Assembly: GCF_016862215.1 (NCBI RefSeq) | Contig: NZ_BOMN01000041.1 | Coordinates: 1 to 64,000, forward strand | DNA: 64,000 bases | Origin: Winogradskya humida | GTDB lineage: Bacteria > Actinomycetota > Actinomycetes > Mycobacteriales > Micromonosporaceae | Direction of reading: 5' to 3' | Shown: in pieces, positions 40,989 through 49,629 of the stretch | Numbering within the stretch: position 1 is the first letter of the stretch | How the letters are laid out: each line of letters starts with the position of its first letter | The notes under the pieces: model-generated | What the model was told of the DNA's origin: nothing | Databases searched by the model: none | The model's input: the letters and a program-made list of their open reading frames with translations, nothing else | Made by a program: the position numbers and the translations under genes

Positions 40989-41270
40989 TTACTGCGGGTC
41001 GTCCGGGGGCATGGGGATGCGGAGGGTGACGGCGCCGCGGAGGTCGAGCCAGGCCTGGCCCGGGGTGCGGGTCAAGCGGAGGATGACGTCCTCGCAGTGG
41101 GGGCAGCGGGCGACCGATCCCATCGCGGGACCCCACAGCGTGAGGGCGGCCAGCGCGGTCGGGTGGCCGCAGCCCGCGCAGGTCGCCACTGCCTGGGTGA
41201 CGTCGACGGCGAAGATCTCTCCGAGGTCGCCGGCCATGGCGTTGCCGTCGAGCTCGTTGGCGGCGCTCAC
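40989..41270 (-). CDS. DUF6510 zinc-ribbon-like protein
   Basis: This 93-residue protein has two cysteine pairs, CAGCGH and CPHCED, about 30 residues apart, as in the DUF6510 family. It is the last gene of a conserved actinobacterial trio with a ferredoxin-reductase-like enzyme and a molybdopterin oxidoreductase. The ATG overlaps the reductase stop by four bases. It probably binds zinc; its role in the trio is unknown. Confidence 0.82.
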   Translation of the reverse strand: MSAANELDGNAMAGDLGEIFAVDVTQAVATCAGCGHPTALAALTLWGPAMGSVARCPHCEDVILRLTRTPGQAWLDLRGAVTLRIPMPPDDPQ

Positions 41271-42040
41271 GGCGTACCCCCGAATCGCTCTGTTCTGATT
41301 TTTTTGGGGTCGTGGCCCAGAGCCACCAGGATGTCCGCGGCGGTCTCCACGAACGGGGTCGGCCCGCAGATGAAGACGTCGGGGGCGAAGTCCGGCGGCC
41401 AGCCGTGCGTGTTGAGCGTCGGCACGTTGATCCGGCCCGGCTTCTCGGGCCAGCCCTCGGGCGCCTCACGCGTGTAGACGAAGTGCACGTCCAGGCCCGG
41501 ATCGTCGCGGACCCGGCGTTTCAGCTCGTCGGCGTAGAGGACGTCCTGCGGGGTGCGCACGGAGTAGATGAGCCGGAAGGGCTGCTTGCCGCGCACGTCA
41601 CCGCGTGCCCTGATCATCGACATCAGCGGGACCACCCCGGAGCCGCCGCCGAGCAGCAGCACCGGCGCGGGCTCGTCACGCCACACGAACCAGCCACCGA
41701 CCGGGCCGCGCAGCTCGATCGGCTGCCCGACCTCGAGGATGTCGTCCAGGTATGACGAGACCTCGCCGTCCTCGACCCGCTGCACGGTCAGCTCGACATT
41801 GCCGCCCTCGCTTCCGCCCTCGCTGCCGCTTTTTGGCCAGGCGGAGGCGATGGAGTAGCTGCGCTGGGCGGAGTAGCCGTCGGGGGCGGTCAGTCGCACG
41901 TCGACATGCTGACCCGGCAGGTGACCGGGCCAGTCGGGAACATCAAGAACCAGGGTGCGGGCGGAGGGGGTCTCCCACCGGGACTCGGCCACGGTGGCGA
42001 CCCGCCACCTCAGTCGCCCTGGTAGCGCTGCTCGCGCCAT
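41267..42040 (-). CDS. Ferredoxin reductase-like FAD/NAD(P) oxidoreductase
   Basis: This 257-residue FNR-type reductase has the FAD motif RSYSIAS, the NAD(P) motif LLLGGGSGVVPLMSMIR and a C-terminal FICGPTPFVE. A short low-complexity insert (GSEGGSEGG) sits in the FAD domain. I start it at 42040 (MARAALPGRLRWR), 31 bases inside the upstream gene. It lacks an iron-sulfur domain and probably passes electrons to or from the molybdopterin protein encoded upstream. Confidence 0.9.
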   Translation of the reverse strand: MARAALPGRLRWRVATVAESRWETPSARTLVLDVPDWPGHLPGQHVDVRLTAPDGYSAQRSYSIASAWPKSGSEGGSEGGNVELTVQRVEDGEVSSYLDDILEVGQPIELRGPVGGWFVWRDEPAPVLLLGGGSGVVPLMSMIRARGDVRGKQPFRLIYSVRTPQDVLYADELKRRVRDDPGLDVHFVYTREAPEGWPEKPGRINVPTLNTHGWPPDFAPDVFICGPTPFVETAADILVALGHDPKKIRTERFGGTP

Positions 42041-42609
42041 GGGTCCCCGTACATGTTGTAGCCGGCCTCTTCCCAGAAACCGGGCTCGTCCTGCGGGAGC
42101 ATCTCGATGCCGTTGACCCACTTCGCGGACTTCCAGAAGTAGAGGTGCGGCACCACCAGGCGGGCCGGCCCACCGTGCTCGGGGTGCAGCGGCTCCCCGT
42201 CGAACGTGTGCGCCACCCAGGCCTTACCGTCGACCAGATCCTCCAGCGGCACGTTGGTCGTGTAGCCGCCATAGCCGTGGACCATCGTGAAGTCGGCCGC
42301 CGACTCGATGTTTTCGAACAGCGTGTCGATCGCGACGCCACGCCACGTCGTGCCCAGCTTGGACCACTTGGTCACGCAGTGGATGTCGACCGTGAAGTCC
42401 TCCTGCGGCAGGGCGTTGAACTCGTCCCAGTTCCAGCTGGTCTTCTTACCGGCCTCGTCGGTGATCGTGAAACTCCACCGATCGAGCGGAATACGCGGCG
42501 TCGGCCCGGCGGAGAGCACCGGGAAATCCTCGGTCAGATACTGCCCCGGCGGCAGATCAGGCCGCGAGGACCGGCGCCGCCCGCCGAACCCGGCGTTGAT
42601 AATGCTCAT
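42010..42609 (-). CDS. Sulfite oxidase-like molybdopterin oxidoreductase
   Basis: This 199-residue protein matches the molybdopterin domain of the sulfite oxidase/YedY (MsrP) family, with the metal-ligand Cys in DIHCVTKWSKLGTTWRG, HGYGGYTTNVPLEDL and GGPARLVVPHLYFWKSAKWV. No Tat signal is seen, unlike MsrP, so it should act in the cytoplasm with the adjacent reductase. The chosen start at 42609 (MSIINAGFGG) avoids an implausible hydrophobic extension. Substrate unknown. Confidence 0.9.
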   Translation of the reverse strand: MSIINAGFGGRRRSSRPDLPPGQYLTEDFPVLSAGPTPRIPLDRWSFTITDEAGKKTSWNWDEFNALPQEDFTVDIHCVTKWSKLGTTWRGVAIDTLFENIESAADFTMVHGYGGYTTNVPLEDLVDGKAWVAHTFDGEPLHPEHGGPARLVVPHLYFWKSAKWVNGIEMLPQDEPGFWEEAGYNMYGDPWREQRYQGD

Positions 42610-42663
42610 GCAGAGCAGTAAACCCGATGACCAACCCCAGAAACAGCCCAACAACCGAGCCGT

Positions 42664-43488
42664 TCACCACACCTCCCGTACGCGCTCCAGCTCCGCCGCC
42701 GCCTGCACCCGCCCAGCCTCCGCAGCGAGCGCCCGCCGGTCCGGATTCAGCGGGTTACGCCCGATGGCGGTGAGCGCCGCATCGGTCGGACTGATCACGA
42801 CGCTGTCTTTATGGAGAGCTTTTGCTTGGTGACCGGGCTTATCCTTCCGCTTCACCGCAGCGGTACTGGGCGCGATGACCACCACCCGCTCGTAGCCGTC
42901 TGCGAGATCAACATTGGCGACCGACCGGACCCCGCCGTCCACGTAACGCCGGCCGTCCACAGTCATCGGCGGCCAGACCAGGGGAACGGCGCAGCTCGCG
43001 GCCACGGCGTCGATCAGCGAGACCCCGCTGTCACGATCGAACACCCGCACCGCACCCGTCTCGGCGTCCACGGCGGGGACCTTGAGGAGAGTCTCGGGCC
43101 AGGCATCGCCCTTCACGCGCATGGCGATGGCCGCGCGGCGCTCCGACTCGGGGACGGTCTGCTTCTTGAGCGCTGCCCGGCCGAGCCAGGCGCGGCCCTT
43201 CGCGTCGTCGCCAGGCCACAACGAAGCGATGACGAAGCCCGCGAGCACCCGGGTGTTGATCACGGCGTTGCGGTCACCGGTGGTGTCGGCCAGCTCGTGC
43301 GCGTAGAGCTCGCCAACCGGGGTGCCACTGGTCAGCTGCGCGGCGACGACGGATCCGGCCGAGGTCCCGACGAACAGGTCGGCGGTCGTGAGGTCCAATC
43401 CGCGCTCGCCCAGCCCGTAAACCATCCCCATCGTCCAGGCGACGCCGGTAACGCCACCCCCACCAAGCACAACCGCACGCTTCACCAT
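42664..43488 (-). CDS. Patatin-like phospholipase
   Basis: This 274-residue patatin has the oxyanion motif VLGGGGVTG, the nucleophile motif GTSAGS (Ser43) and the catalytic Asp in YVDGGVRSV. It lacks a signal peptide and is probably a cytoplasmic acyl hydrolase acting on membrane lipids or acyl esters. It stands 54 bases upstream of the molybdopterin oxidoreductase gene on the same strand. Confidence 0.92.
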   Translation of the reverse strand: MVKRAVVLGGGGVTGVAWTMGMVYGLGERGLDLTTADLFVGTSAGSVVAAQLTSGTPVGELYAHELADTTGDRNAVINTRVLAGFVIASLWPGDDAKGRAWLGRAALKKQTVPESERRAAIAMRVKGDAWPETLLKVPAVDAETGAVRVFDRDSGVSLIDAVAASCAVPLVWPPMTVDGRRYVDGGVRSVANVDLADGYERVVVIAPSTAAVKRKDKPGHQAKALHKDSVVISPTDAALTAIGRNPLNPDRRALAAEAGRVQAAAELERVREVW

Positions 43489-43649
43489 GCGCCCACTATT
43501 GACCGCTTCGGCTTCCGGGCATGCATGCCACCGCTCAGCTTCTAGGTTTTGGCCCGTTTTGTCCGTTAGTTTGCGACCATGGACGCTCGGGGCCTGCCGC
43601 CCGCGCCCGCGGGCCGACCCAGTCGAGACCTGCGAAGGAATGACAAAGC

Positions 43650-44363
43650 ATGCGCGAAGAACCCACCGCGGCCCCCAGCCGCCCCCGTCGCCGCAAGCAA
43701 GCAGTCGCCGGAGTCGCCGGCCTGGCCGCCCTGGGAGTAGGCGCCTTCCTGGTGACCTCCCAGCTCACCGACAACGACAAGACCGAACCCCGCGACACCG
43801 CGGCCCTGGCCCCGGTCGGCCCAGCGGTCACCGGAGACATCGCCACGGCTGAGCCGTCAGCCTCGGAGTCCGCACCGGCTTCGGTCGCGGCGTCCGAATC
43901 CGCCTCGGCCGCACCGGCGGCGAAGGTCACCACCAGTCCCGCTTCGGTGAAGGAGCAGATCGAGGCGGTCCGCAAGGCCGCTCGGCAGCCCAACAACCAG
44001 GTGCGTCGGCCGCTCAATCAGCCGGCGGTCCCGGTCAAGGACTCCGAGTTGAAGGTGCAGGCCACCGGGGTTCTCAAGAAGGACCGCGAAACCCTGAAGG
44101 TCGTCTCGGCGAAGAAGGACCTCAGCGGCCAGCGGGAGCTCTCCTGGGTGGCTGACGAGGGCGAGGTCGTCGGGGACGCGCGATGCACCCAGAAGTTCCA
44201 GTTCAGCGCGGGCGCTCCGGTCGTGGACAAACCGACCCTGCTCGTCTGCTGGCGGACGAGCGCCTCGAAGAGCGCCTACACCGTTGCCGTGAACCTCGAC
44301 GGTAAGCCGTCCACGGACAAGAGCATCGCGGCGCTCAACAAGGAGTGGAACGCCATCTCCTGA
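43650..44363 (+). CDS. Membrane-anchored exported hypothetical protein
   Basis: This 237-residue protein has a basic cytoplasmic N-terminus (SRPRRRKQ), a single membrane/signal helix (AVAGVAGLAALGVGAFLVTS), an Ala/Ser/Pro linker and a compact C-terminal domain (QRELSWVADEGEVVGDARCTQKFQF, LLVCWRTSASKSAYTVAVNLDG) with two cysteines that may form a disulfide. The family is not recognised. A perfect hairpin terminator follows. Confidence 0.78.
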   Translation: MREEPTAAPSRPRRRKQAVAGVAGLAALGVGAFLVTSQLTDNDKTEPRDTAALAPVGPAVTGDIATAEPSASESAPASVAASESASAAPAAKVTTSPASVKEQIEAVRKAARQPNNQVRRPLNQPAVPVKDSELKVQATGVLKKDRETLKVVSAKKDLSGQRELSWVADEGEVVGDARCTQKFQFSAGAPVVDKPTLLVCWRTSASKSAYTVAVNLDGKPSTDKSIAALNKEWNAIS

Positions 44364-44387
44364 GTATTGACCGTGAGCAGGGCGAAA

Positions 44388-44416
44388 ACGGCCGGGGGCG
44401 CATTGCCCCCGGCCGT
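44388..44416 (+). terminator. Perfect 12-bp hairpin terminator
   Basis: ACGGCCGGGGGC (44388-44399) pairs perfectly with 44405-44416 around the loop GCATT. TCTTTCGTT follows. It ends the preceding plus-strand gene. Confidence 0.88.
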
Positions 44417-44444
44417 TCTTTCGTTCCCGCACCGTTCATGCGAA

Positions 44445-44472
44445 GCGGCCGGGAGCAGATGCTCCCGGCCGC
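44445..44472 (-). terminator. Hairpin after the IPT/TIG protein gene
   Basis: GCGGCCGGGAGC (44445-44456) pairs perfectly with 44461-44472 around AGAT. It lies 43 bases beyond the stop of the minus-strand gene at 44515, but has no clear U-run on that strand (TTCGC follows). Confidence 0.65.
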
Positions 44473-44514
44473 CCTGTCATTCAGGTGATGCCGTTCGGGT
44501 GGTGCTCAGAAGGA

Positions 44515-45681
44515 TCAGTACGGCGCGACGGTGAACGTCGATCCGCTGGAGATGTCCGACGCGGAGTAGCCGGTGATGCCGGAGGCTCCCGCGTCACCGT
44601 TGCTGACCACCGTGACGGTGTAGGTGCCGTTCGGCACCTGCGGCGTACCGGAGTTGGCCGTGGCCGACGCCTCGGTGAGTGCTCCCGTGTTGAAGTTGAA
44701 GGAGCAGATCAGCTCGTTGTCGCTGATGACCACGACGCCGGTGCATTCCGCGATCGGACCGGTGGTGTACGTGGATCCGGACGACGCAGGGTCGTAGGCG
44801 CCATCGACCAGCCACACGCGGCCGTTGGTCGCTGCGATGCCGAAGGTCGGCGTGAGGAAGCCCGCGCCCAGGACGTCCACGTAGGTCGCCGTGGCGGTCT
44901 GCGGAGCGGTGTTCGGTGTCACCGTGACGCCGTTGGCGTAGGTGAACGCGGTCGCGAGGTTCTTCGTGCCCGCCGCGGTCGTGACGGACAGGGTGACGGC
45001 ACCGGGTGCGTGCGCCGGAGTGGTCGCGGTGAAGCTGGTAGCGCTGACCGGTGTGACGTTGGTCAGAGCCGTGCCGCCGAGCGTGCCGCTGATCGAGCCC
45101 GCTGTGGTCGGGAAGTTCGTGCCGGTGACGGTGATGGTGCTACCGCCGAGGGACGGGCCGCTTGCCGGGCTGATGGCGCCCGAGGTGAGGCCCACGGCGA
45201 GGGCGACGGTGTAGGTCGCGGAGCCGATCTGTGCGGCGGTCGCCGAACTGCTGGCGTAGACGCACAGGTTGTACTTGGTCGACGTGGCCCCGCTCGGCAC
45301 GATCGGCGCCAAGGAGGGAACCAGGATCGACGCCTTGGTGTTCGAGATCTTGTTGATCGACGCCACGAGGACGTTACCGGCGGTCGCCGACGCCGGCGTC
45401 ACCGCTGTGCTGGCGGTGGTGTTGTACGTCGTCTGGCAGGCCGGGATGGAGAAGGTGGCCACGGGGGTGGTGACGCCGTTCAGCCAGTTGGCGGCTGCCG
45501 TCGACGTGGCGGTGATCGTGTTGGTGCCGGTGCTCGGGCCGGCGGTCGAGCTGAGCGTCAACGGCGCGATGGCGGCCTGGGCGGGCAGGGCTGTTGCCGC
45601 TACGACCAGGGTGGTGATCGCCGCTGTGGCGAGTCCCGCGCGCAGCAAGCGCCGGCGCGGGGTGGAGTGGGACTTGCTCAT
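44515..45681 (-). CDS. Secreted IPT/TIG-domain protein
   Basis: This 388-residue exported protein has a twin-arginine-like basic start (STPRRRLLRAGLATAAITTLVVAA, signal ending ALPAQA) and beta-rich Thr/Ser/Ala sequence. One segment (about 155-240; ISPASGPSLGGSTITVTGTNF ending AFTYAN) is a clear IPT/TIG Ig-like domain. AGGAGGA precedes ATG 45681. No anchor or enzyme motif is seen. It is probably an extracellular adhesive or structural protein. Confidence 0.85.
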   Translation of the reverse strand: MSKSHSTPRRRLLRAGLATAAITTLVVAATALPAQAAIAPLTLSSTAGPSTGTNTITATSTAAANWLNGVTTPVATFSIPACQTTYNTTASTAVTPASATAGNVLVASINKISNTKASILVPSLAPIVPSGATSTKYNLCVYASSSATAAQIGSATYTVALAVGLTSGAISPASGPSLGGSTITVTGTNFPTTAGSISGTLGGTALTNVTPVSATSFTATTPAHAPGAVTLSVTTAAGTKNLATAFTYANGVTVTPNTAPQTATATYVDVLGAGFLTPTFGIAATNGRVWLVDGAYDPASSGSTYTTGPIAECTGVVVISDNELICSFNFNTGALTEASATANSGTPQVPNGTYTVTVVSNGDAGASGITGYSASDISSGSTFTVAPY

Positions 45682-45831
45682 GCGAGGTCCTCCTACGGTC
45701 ATCAGTGACCGCGTCGGTTGGGTTTGGGTGGGCCCGCGCGTGAGAACCATCGTCGGGCCTTCTCGTGAGGGAGCGTAACTTGGTGTATGCGGTGTATTGC
45801 GGAGAGTGACGAAGTTCAGTGGAAATGCACC

Positions 45832-46864
45832 CTAAGCGCCGAACAGGGAGGCATAACGGTGCGCTGAGGCGGGGTTTCTGGTGCAGGTGGGGTCGGTGCG
45901 GTAGAGGCTGGATTGGACGCCGCCGGAGCCGCAGTCGGAGAAGTAGGTCTCGTAGGCCAGGCGCTGGGCGTGCGTCGCGAACCAGGAGTGCATCCAGGTG
46001 ATGAAGTTCGGGTTCTCTTTGCCGGCGTCGGCGGTCGGGACGACGCCCCATTCGCCGACCGAGAACGGCTTGTTGTGCTTGCGGGCGAAGTTGTACAGCC
46101 ACGTCAGGCCTTCTGGGGCCGCTGCGGTCCGGTCGAAGGACGAGGCCGTGGGGGACCAGGGGTAATGGTCGTAGTTGTCGATGCCCACGATGTCCACGTA
46201 GTCGTCGCCCGGGTAGCAGTTGGTGGAGAGGCCGCCGCAGACTCCCTCGGGGGTGTCGTGGGCGTTGATGGTCCAGTCGAAGAGGACCGAGGGGTTGGCG
46301 GCGCGGATGTTGTCGGCGGCTCGGTGGTAGCAGTTGAGCCAGGTGGCCGGCGGCGAGGTCTGCCTGGTCGCCGTCCGGGACCAGGCCCTGCGAGATGAGG
46401 AGTACGCAGTCGAAGTCGGCGAAGTTCTCGAATGTCCAGCCGGTGCCGGCGGTCATCGCTGACCAGGAGCTTCGGTCGGTGTAGGTCTGGGCGACCGTGC
46501 AGGGGCGGCCGCGGGCGGTGCAGAACGCCCTGGCGCTCGGGGTGTCGAGGGATGGGTCGCCGTTGACGGCGGACAGTCCGTGGGTGCCCGGCCAGGTGCC
46601 GTTCGGGCGGGGCAGCGCGAGCATCTGCCGGGCCGAGCGCGGGTCGGCAGGTGGTGGCGACGGTGACGGCGACGGGAACGCGGTCATGGCTGGGCCCAGG
46701 GAAAAGGCCGAGGCGGAGGGCGAAGCTGAAACCGCAGGGGCGGCGGCGGGTTCGTCGTCGTCCGAGGTGGTGGTGAAGGCGATGGCCAGGCCGATGAGGA
46801 CCAGCAGGGTTGCCCCGGCGGCGATCAGGGGCGCTCGCCGGCCGCGGCGCCGGTGTTCGGGCAA
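45832..46864 (-). pseudogene. Decayed tandem copy of the GH26-like hydrolase
   Basis: This copy starts at TTG 46864, just after the stop of the intact gene, with a membrane helix and the segment LPRPNGTWPGTHGLSAVNG. It follows the intact paralogue to QGLVP, then breaks near 46355-46378. About 45 residues are missing there, including the acid/base Glu segment (WEFNE in the paralogue), and the frame shifts. The second half continues in another frame (RQTSP, TWLNCYHRAADNIRAANPSV, to MDIVGIDNYDHYPWSP and SVGEWGV). It cannot make an active enzyme. Confidence 0.85.
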
Positions 46865-46866
46865 GT

Positions 46867-47973
46867 CTATTCGCCGAAGAGGGTCGTGTAGCGGGCTGCT
46901 GAGGACGGGTTCTGGGTGCAGTTCGAGGTGGTCAGGTAGAGGCTGGACTGGATGCCGCTCGAGTCGCAGTCGGAGAAGTAGGCCTCGTACGCCAGGTATT
47001 GCGCGTGCGCCGCGAACCAGGAATGCATCCAGGTTACGAAGTCCGGGTTTTCCTTGCCTGCGTCGCCGGCCGGTGTCACGCCCCACTCGCCGACTGAGAA
47101 AAGCTTGTCATGGGTACGCGCGAAGTCGTACAACCACGTCAACCCCTCAGCCTTCGTGGCAGTGGCGGTGAAGTCGGCGGCGGTGGGCGACCACGGATAA
47201 TGGTCATAGTTGTCGATGCCGATGATGTCCACGTAATCGTCGCCCGGGTAGCAATTCGTCGATACGCCGCCGCATACCGTGCTCGCTGTGCTGTGGGCGT
47301 TGATGGTCCAGTCGAGGACCACTGAGGGGTTGGTGGCGCGGATGTTGTCGGCGGCCTTGCGATAGCAGCTGATCCAATCGGCCTGGTTGTCCGCGCGCCA
47401 CGGGGAGGTTTGCTCGTTGAATTCCCAGCCGAGCCGGACCACGGAGTCGGCGCGGTCGTGCGTACGCATGAGGGTGCCGAAGTTCTGCCAGTCCGAGTCG
47501 TGGTCGCCGGCGGCGCAGGTGGCCAGGTCGGCACTGGCGCCGATCGGGACCAGGCCCTGCGACACCACGAGTACGCCGTCGAAGCCGGCGAAATTATCGA
47601 ACGTCCAGTCGCTGCCGGCGGTCATCGACTGCCACGAGGTGCGGTCGGTGTAGGTCTGCGCGACGGTGCATGCCCGCCCGCGCGCCTTGCAGAACGCGTT
47701 GACGCTGGTGGCGTCCAGGTCCGGGCTGCCGTTGACGCCGGACAGCCCGTGGGTGCCCGGCCAGGTGCCGTCGACGCGGGGGAGGGCGATCATCTGGCTC
47801 GCCGACCGGGCTGTGGCCGAGGCGGCCGAGGTGGACGCGGATGCTGTGGGCGTCGCGGGGTCATCGTCGCCGCCCGAGGTGATGATGCCGATGATCACGC
47901 CGGCGGCCACGACGACCGCGGCGAACGCGATGAGCAGCAGCGACCGGCGGCTGCGGATCCCACCCTCGGCCAT
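46867..47973 (-). CDS. Membrane-anchored GH26-like glycoside hydrolase
   Basis: This 368-residue protein has a single N-terminal membrane helix (LLLIAFAAVVVAAGVIIGII), an Ala/Ser/Thr linker and a TIM-barrel-like hydrolase domain with candidate acid/base Glu in VVRLGWEFNEQTSPWR and nucleophile Glu in LFSVGEWGVTPAG. This layout resembles GH26 endo-glycanases; family assignment is by motif only. GGAGGGTGGAG precedes ATG 47973. It is probably anchored outside the cell and active on a polysaccharide. Iron-box-like half sites lie in its promoter region. Confidence 0.82.
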   Translation of the reverse strand: MAEGGIRSRRSLLLIAFAAVVVAAGVIIGIITSGGDDDPATPTASASTSAASATARSASQMIALPRVDGTWPGTHGLSGVNGSPDLDATSVNAFCKARGRACTVAQTYTDRTSWQSMTAGSDWTFDNFAGFDGVLVVSQGLVPIGASADLATCAAGDHDSDWQNFGTLMRTHDRADSVVRLGWEFNEQTSPWRADNQADWISCYRKAADNIRATNPSVVLDWTINAHSTASTVCGGVSTNCYPGDDYVDIIGIDNYDHYPWSPTAADFTATATKAEGLTWLYDFARTHDKLFSVGEWGVTPAGDAGKENPDFVTWMHSWFAAHAQYLAYEAYFSDCDSSGIQSSLYLTTSNCTQNPSSAARYTTLFGE

Positions 47974-48061
47974 GCGCTCCACCCTCCGGGCTTTCGTGGC
48001 GTTTTGTCTGAGTATGACAGCCGCAGGGCCCCGTCCGCCGCGGCTTGCCAAACACTGAGGA

Positions 48062-48104
48062 TTGCCTTACCTAAAGCCCGGTAATTGTTGCCTTACCTAT
48101 TCTG
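48062..48104 (-). promoter_or_regulatory. Two iron-box-like half sites between divergent genes
   Basis: TTGCCTTACCTA occurs at 48062 and again at 48088. Read on the minus strand they give TTTAGGTAAGGCAA-like sequences resembling halves of the DtxR/IdeR iron box. They lie between the GH26-like gene and the DUF1540 gene. Confidence 0.5.
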
Positions 48105-48201
48105 TAAAACCTCGAAAATGTATTACCCCGGAGCGCGCGCCATCCACGGTAATGGTTTATCGTCGGTCGGGACAAAGGTCGCGAGACAAGGAGGCAATGT
48201 C

Positions 48202-48492
48202 ATGACCCAGATGATGGAGATGCCGCGCGTGCAGGCCTGCACGGTAAGTGGCTGCGGCTACAACCACGACGGCTGCACGGCCTTCGCGATCACGATCGGC
48301 CGCTCCAGCTCGGAGTGCGACACGTTCGACGACTCGGGCGACCGGGGTGGCATGGGCCAGGCGATGGCGCAGGTGGGTGCGTGTAAGCGCGCCGAGTGTG
48401 TGCACAACACCGACCTCGAGTGTCACGCTCCGGCCATCACCGTGGGCGCTGCCGCGGACCGCGCCGACTGTCTGACTTTCTCGGCAAGCTAA
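48202..48492 (+). CDS. Two-repeat DUF1540 cysteine-rich protein
   Basis: This 96-residue protein consists of two DUF1540 units, each with four cysteines: ACTVSGCGYNHDGCTAFAITIG...ECDTF and ACKRAECVHNTDLECHAPAITVG...DCLTF. AAGGAGG precedes ATG 48202. The regular cysteines suggest metal binding. No signal peptide is present. It is flanked upstream and downstream by iron-box-like repeats and ends before a terminator. Confidence 0.88.
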   Translation: MTQMMEMPRVQACTVSGCGYNHDGCTAFAITIGRSSSECDTFDDSGDRGGMGQAMAQVGACKRAECVHNTDLECHAPAITVGAAADRADCLTFSAS

Positions 48493-48496
48493 TAGC

Positions 48497-48551
48497 TTTA
48501 AGTAAGCCTTGCCTTTTAAGTAAGCCCTGCCTTTAAGTAAGGCTTGCCTAA
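48497..48551. repeat. Three direct repeats resembling DtxR/IdeR iron boxes
   Basis: Units TTTAAGTAAGCCTTGCC (48497), its CCCTGCC variant (48514) and TTTAAGTAAGGCTTGCC (48532) follow the DUF1540 stop. The last forms the 19-mer TTAAGTAAGGCTTGCCTAA (48533-48551), an imperfect palindrome that matches the IdeR consensus at 15 of 19 positions by my count. Confidence 0.7.
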
Positions 48552-48560
48552 TCGCGAGCA

Positions 48561-48592
48561 GGCCGTCACCCCGCTATGGGTGGCGGCCTTTT
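48561..48592 (+). terminator. Hairpin terminator after DUF1540 gene
   Basis: GGCCGTCACCC (48561-48571) pairs with GGGTGGCGGCC (48578-48588) with one wobble around CGCTAT, followed by TTTT. Confidence 0.88.
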
Positions 48593-48741
48593 CCGTGCCG
48601 GCAGATCGTTACGGGCAGACATTGATACACGTTACTATGATGTTACGCGAGTGTCACCGGTTTCTTTCGGGGCAGCGTTCACTTACTCTTCGGTAACCGG
48701 AGCTCCGGCCCCCGTCCCCCCGCGGATCCGGAGGCCACCCC

Positions 48742-49527
48742 ATGAAGAGGCTCGTGCCCGTCCTCGTCGCCGCCATCATCCTGTTGATCCCCACGGCCGC
48801 CCACGCCGCTGCACCCGCCGACTGGGACTACGTCGCGCTCGGCGACTCGTACTCCTCCGGGGTGGGTGCGCCCGGCCAGAGCGGCACCTGTCTGCGCAGC
48901 TCGAACGCGTACCCGGGGCTGTGGGCCGCCGCGAACGATCCCGCTACCTACAAGTCGGTGGCGTGCAGCGGTGCGACCACGGATGACCTGCGCTCGTCGC
49001 AGCTCTCCGCGCTGACCGCTGCCACCGATCTGGTGAGCGTGACCATCGGCGGCAACGACGTCGGTTTTGCCCCTACGATCATCACCTGCACGCTTGTCGG
49101 CGACAGTGCCTGTGCGGCGAAGGTCGACGAGTCGCTGGAATACCTGCGGGACGAGATGCCGGCCAAGTTCACGGCTACGTACGCGGAGATCCGGGCCAAG
49201 GCGCCGAACGCCACGGTCGTCGTCCTCGGATACCCGATCCTGTTCGACGAGGCGGCCGCGTCGTGCGGCTTCGCGGGCATGAGCATTCCCAAGCGCAAAT
49301 CCATCAACAAGGGTGCGCGCGAGCTCAATGCGGCGATCAGGGCTTACGCTCAGGCGGCCGGGTTCACCTGGTCGGACGTCACGGACGAGTTCGCCGGTCA
49401 CGGCATCTGCGGTGCGAGCCCCTGGCTGCACGGGCTCACTGTCCTGCCGCCCACGAACTCCTTCCACCCCACGGCCAATGGCTATCGGTACGGCTACCTG
49501 CCCGCGCTCACCGCAGCGCTGGCCTGA
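48742..49527 (+). CDS. Secreted SGNH/GDSL hydrolase
   Basis: This 261-residue SGNH hydrolase has a Sec signal (PVLVAAIILLIPTAAHAAAP) and blocks I (ALGDSYSSG, Ser36), II (ACSGATT), III (TIGGNDVGF) and V (SFHPTANGY with His). Paired cysteines are as in streptomycete secreted lipases/esterases. It is a secreted esterase or lipase. GGAGGCC precedes the ATG. A 32-base perfect palindrome terminator follows. Confidence 0.93.
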   Translation: MKRLVPVLVAAIILLIPTAAHAAAPADWDYVALGDSYSSGVGAPGQSGTCLRSSNAYPGLWAAANDPATYKSVACSGATTDDLRSSQLSALTAATDLVSVTIGGNDVGFAPTIITCTLVGDSACAAKVDESLEYLRDEMPAKFTATYAEIRAKAPNATVVVLGYPILFDEAAASCGFAGMSIPKRKSINKGARELNAAIRAYAQAAGFTWSDVTDEFAGHGICGASPWLHGLTVLPPTNSFHPTANGYRYGYLPALTAALA

Positions 49528-49553
49528 CCCCGCCGTCCTCACCTCCAGCAAAG

Positions 49554-49585
49554 ACGGCCCGGCGGTTGATCAACCGCCGGGCCGT
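49554..49585. terminator. 32-base perfect palindrome terminator
   Basis: ACGGCCCGGCGGTTGA (49554-49569) is followed directly by its reverse complement to 49585. It lies between the convergent SGNH hydrolase and small MT0933-like genes and can serve both; there is no long U-run. Confidence 0.75.
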
Positions 49586-49629
49586 TCCGGAGCCAACCTG
49601 TTGCGCTGTTCCGGAGTCTTGGAGAGTGC

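Noticed and set aside
45374..47086. Single 570-codon frame across the GH26-like pseudogene and the IPT protein
   Set aside because: Only its first half resembles a real protein; after the deletion junction the homology moves to another frame, so it is a pseudogene read-through.
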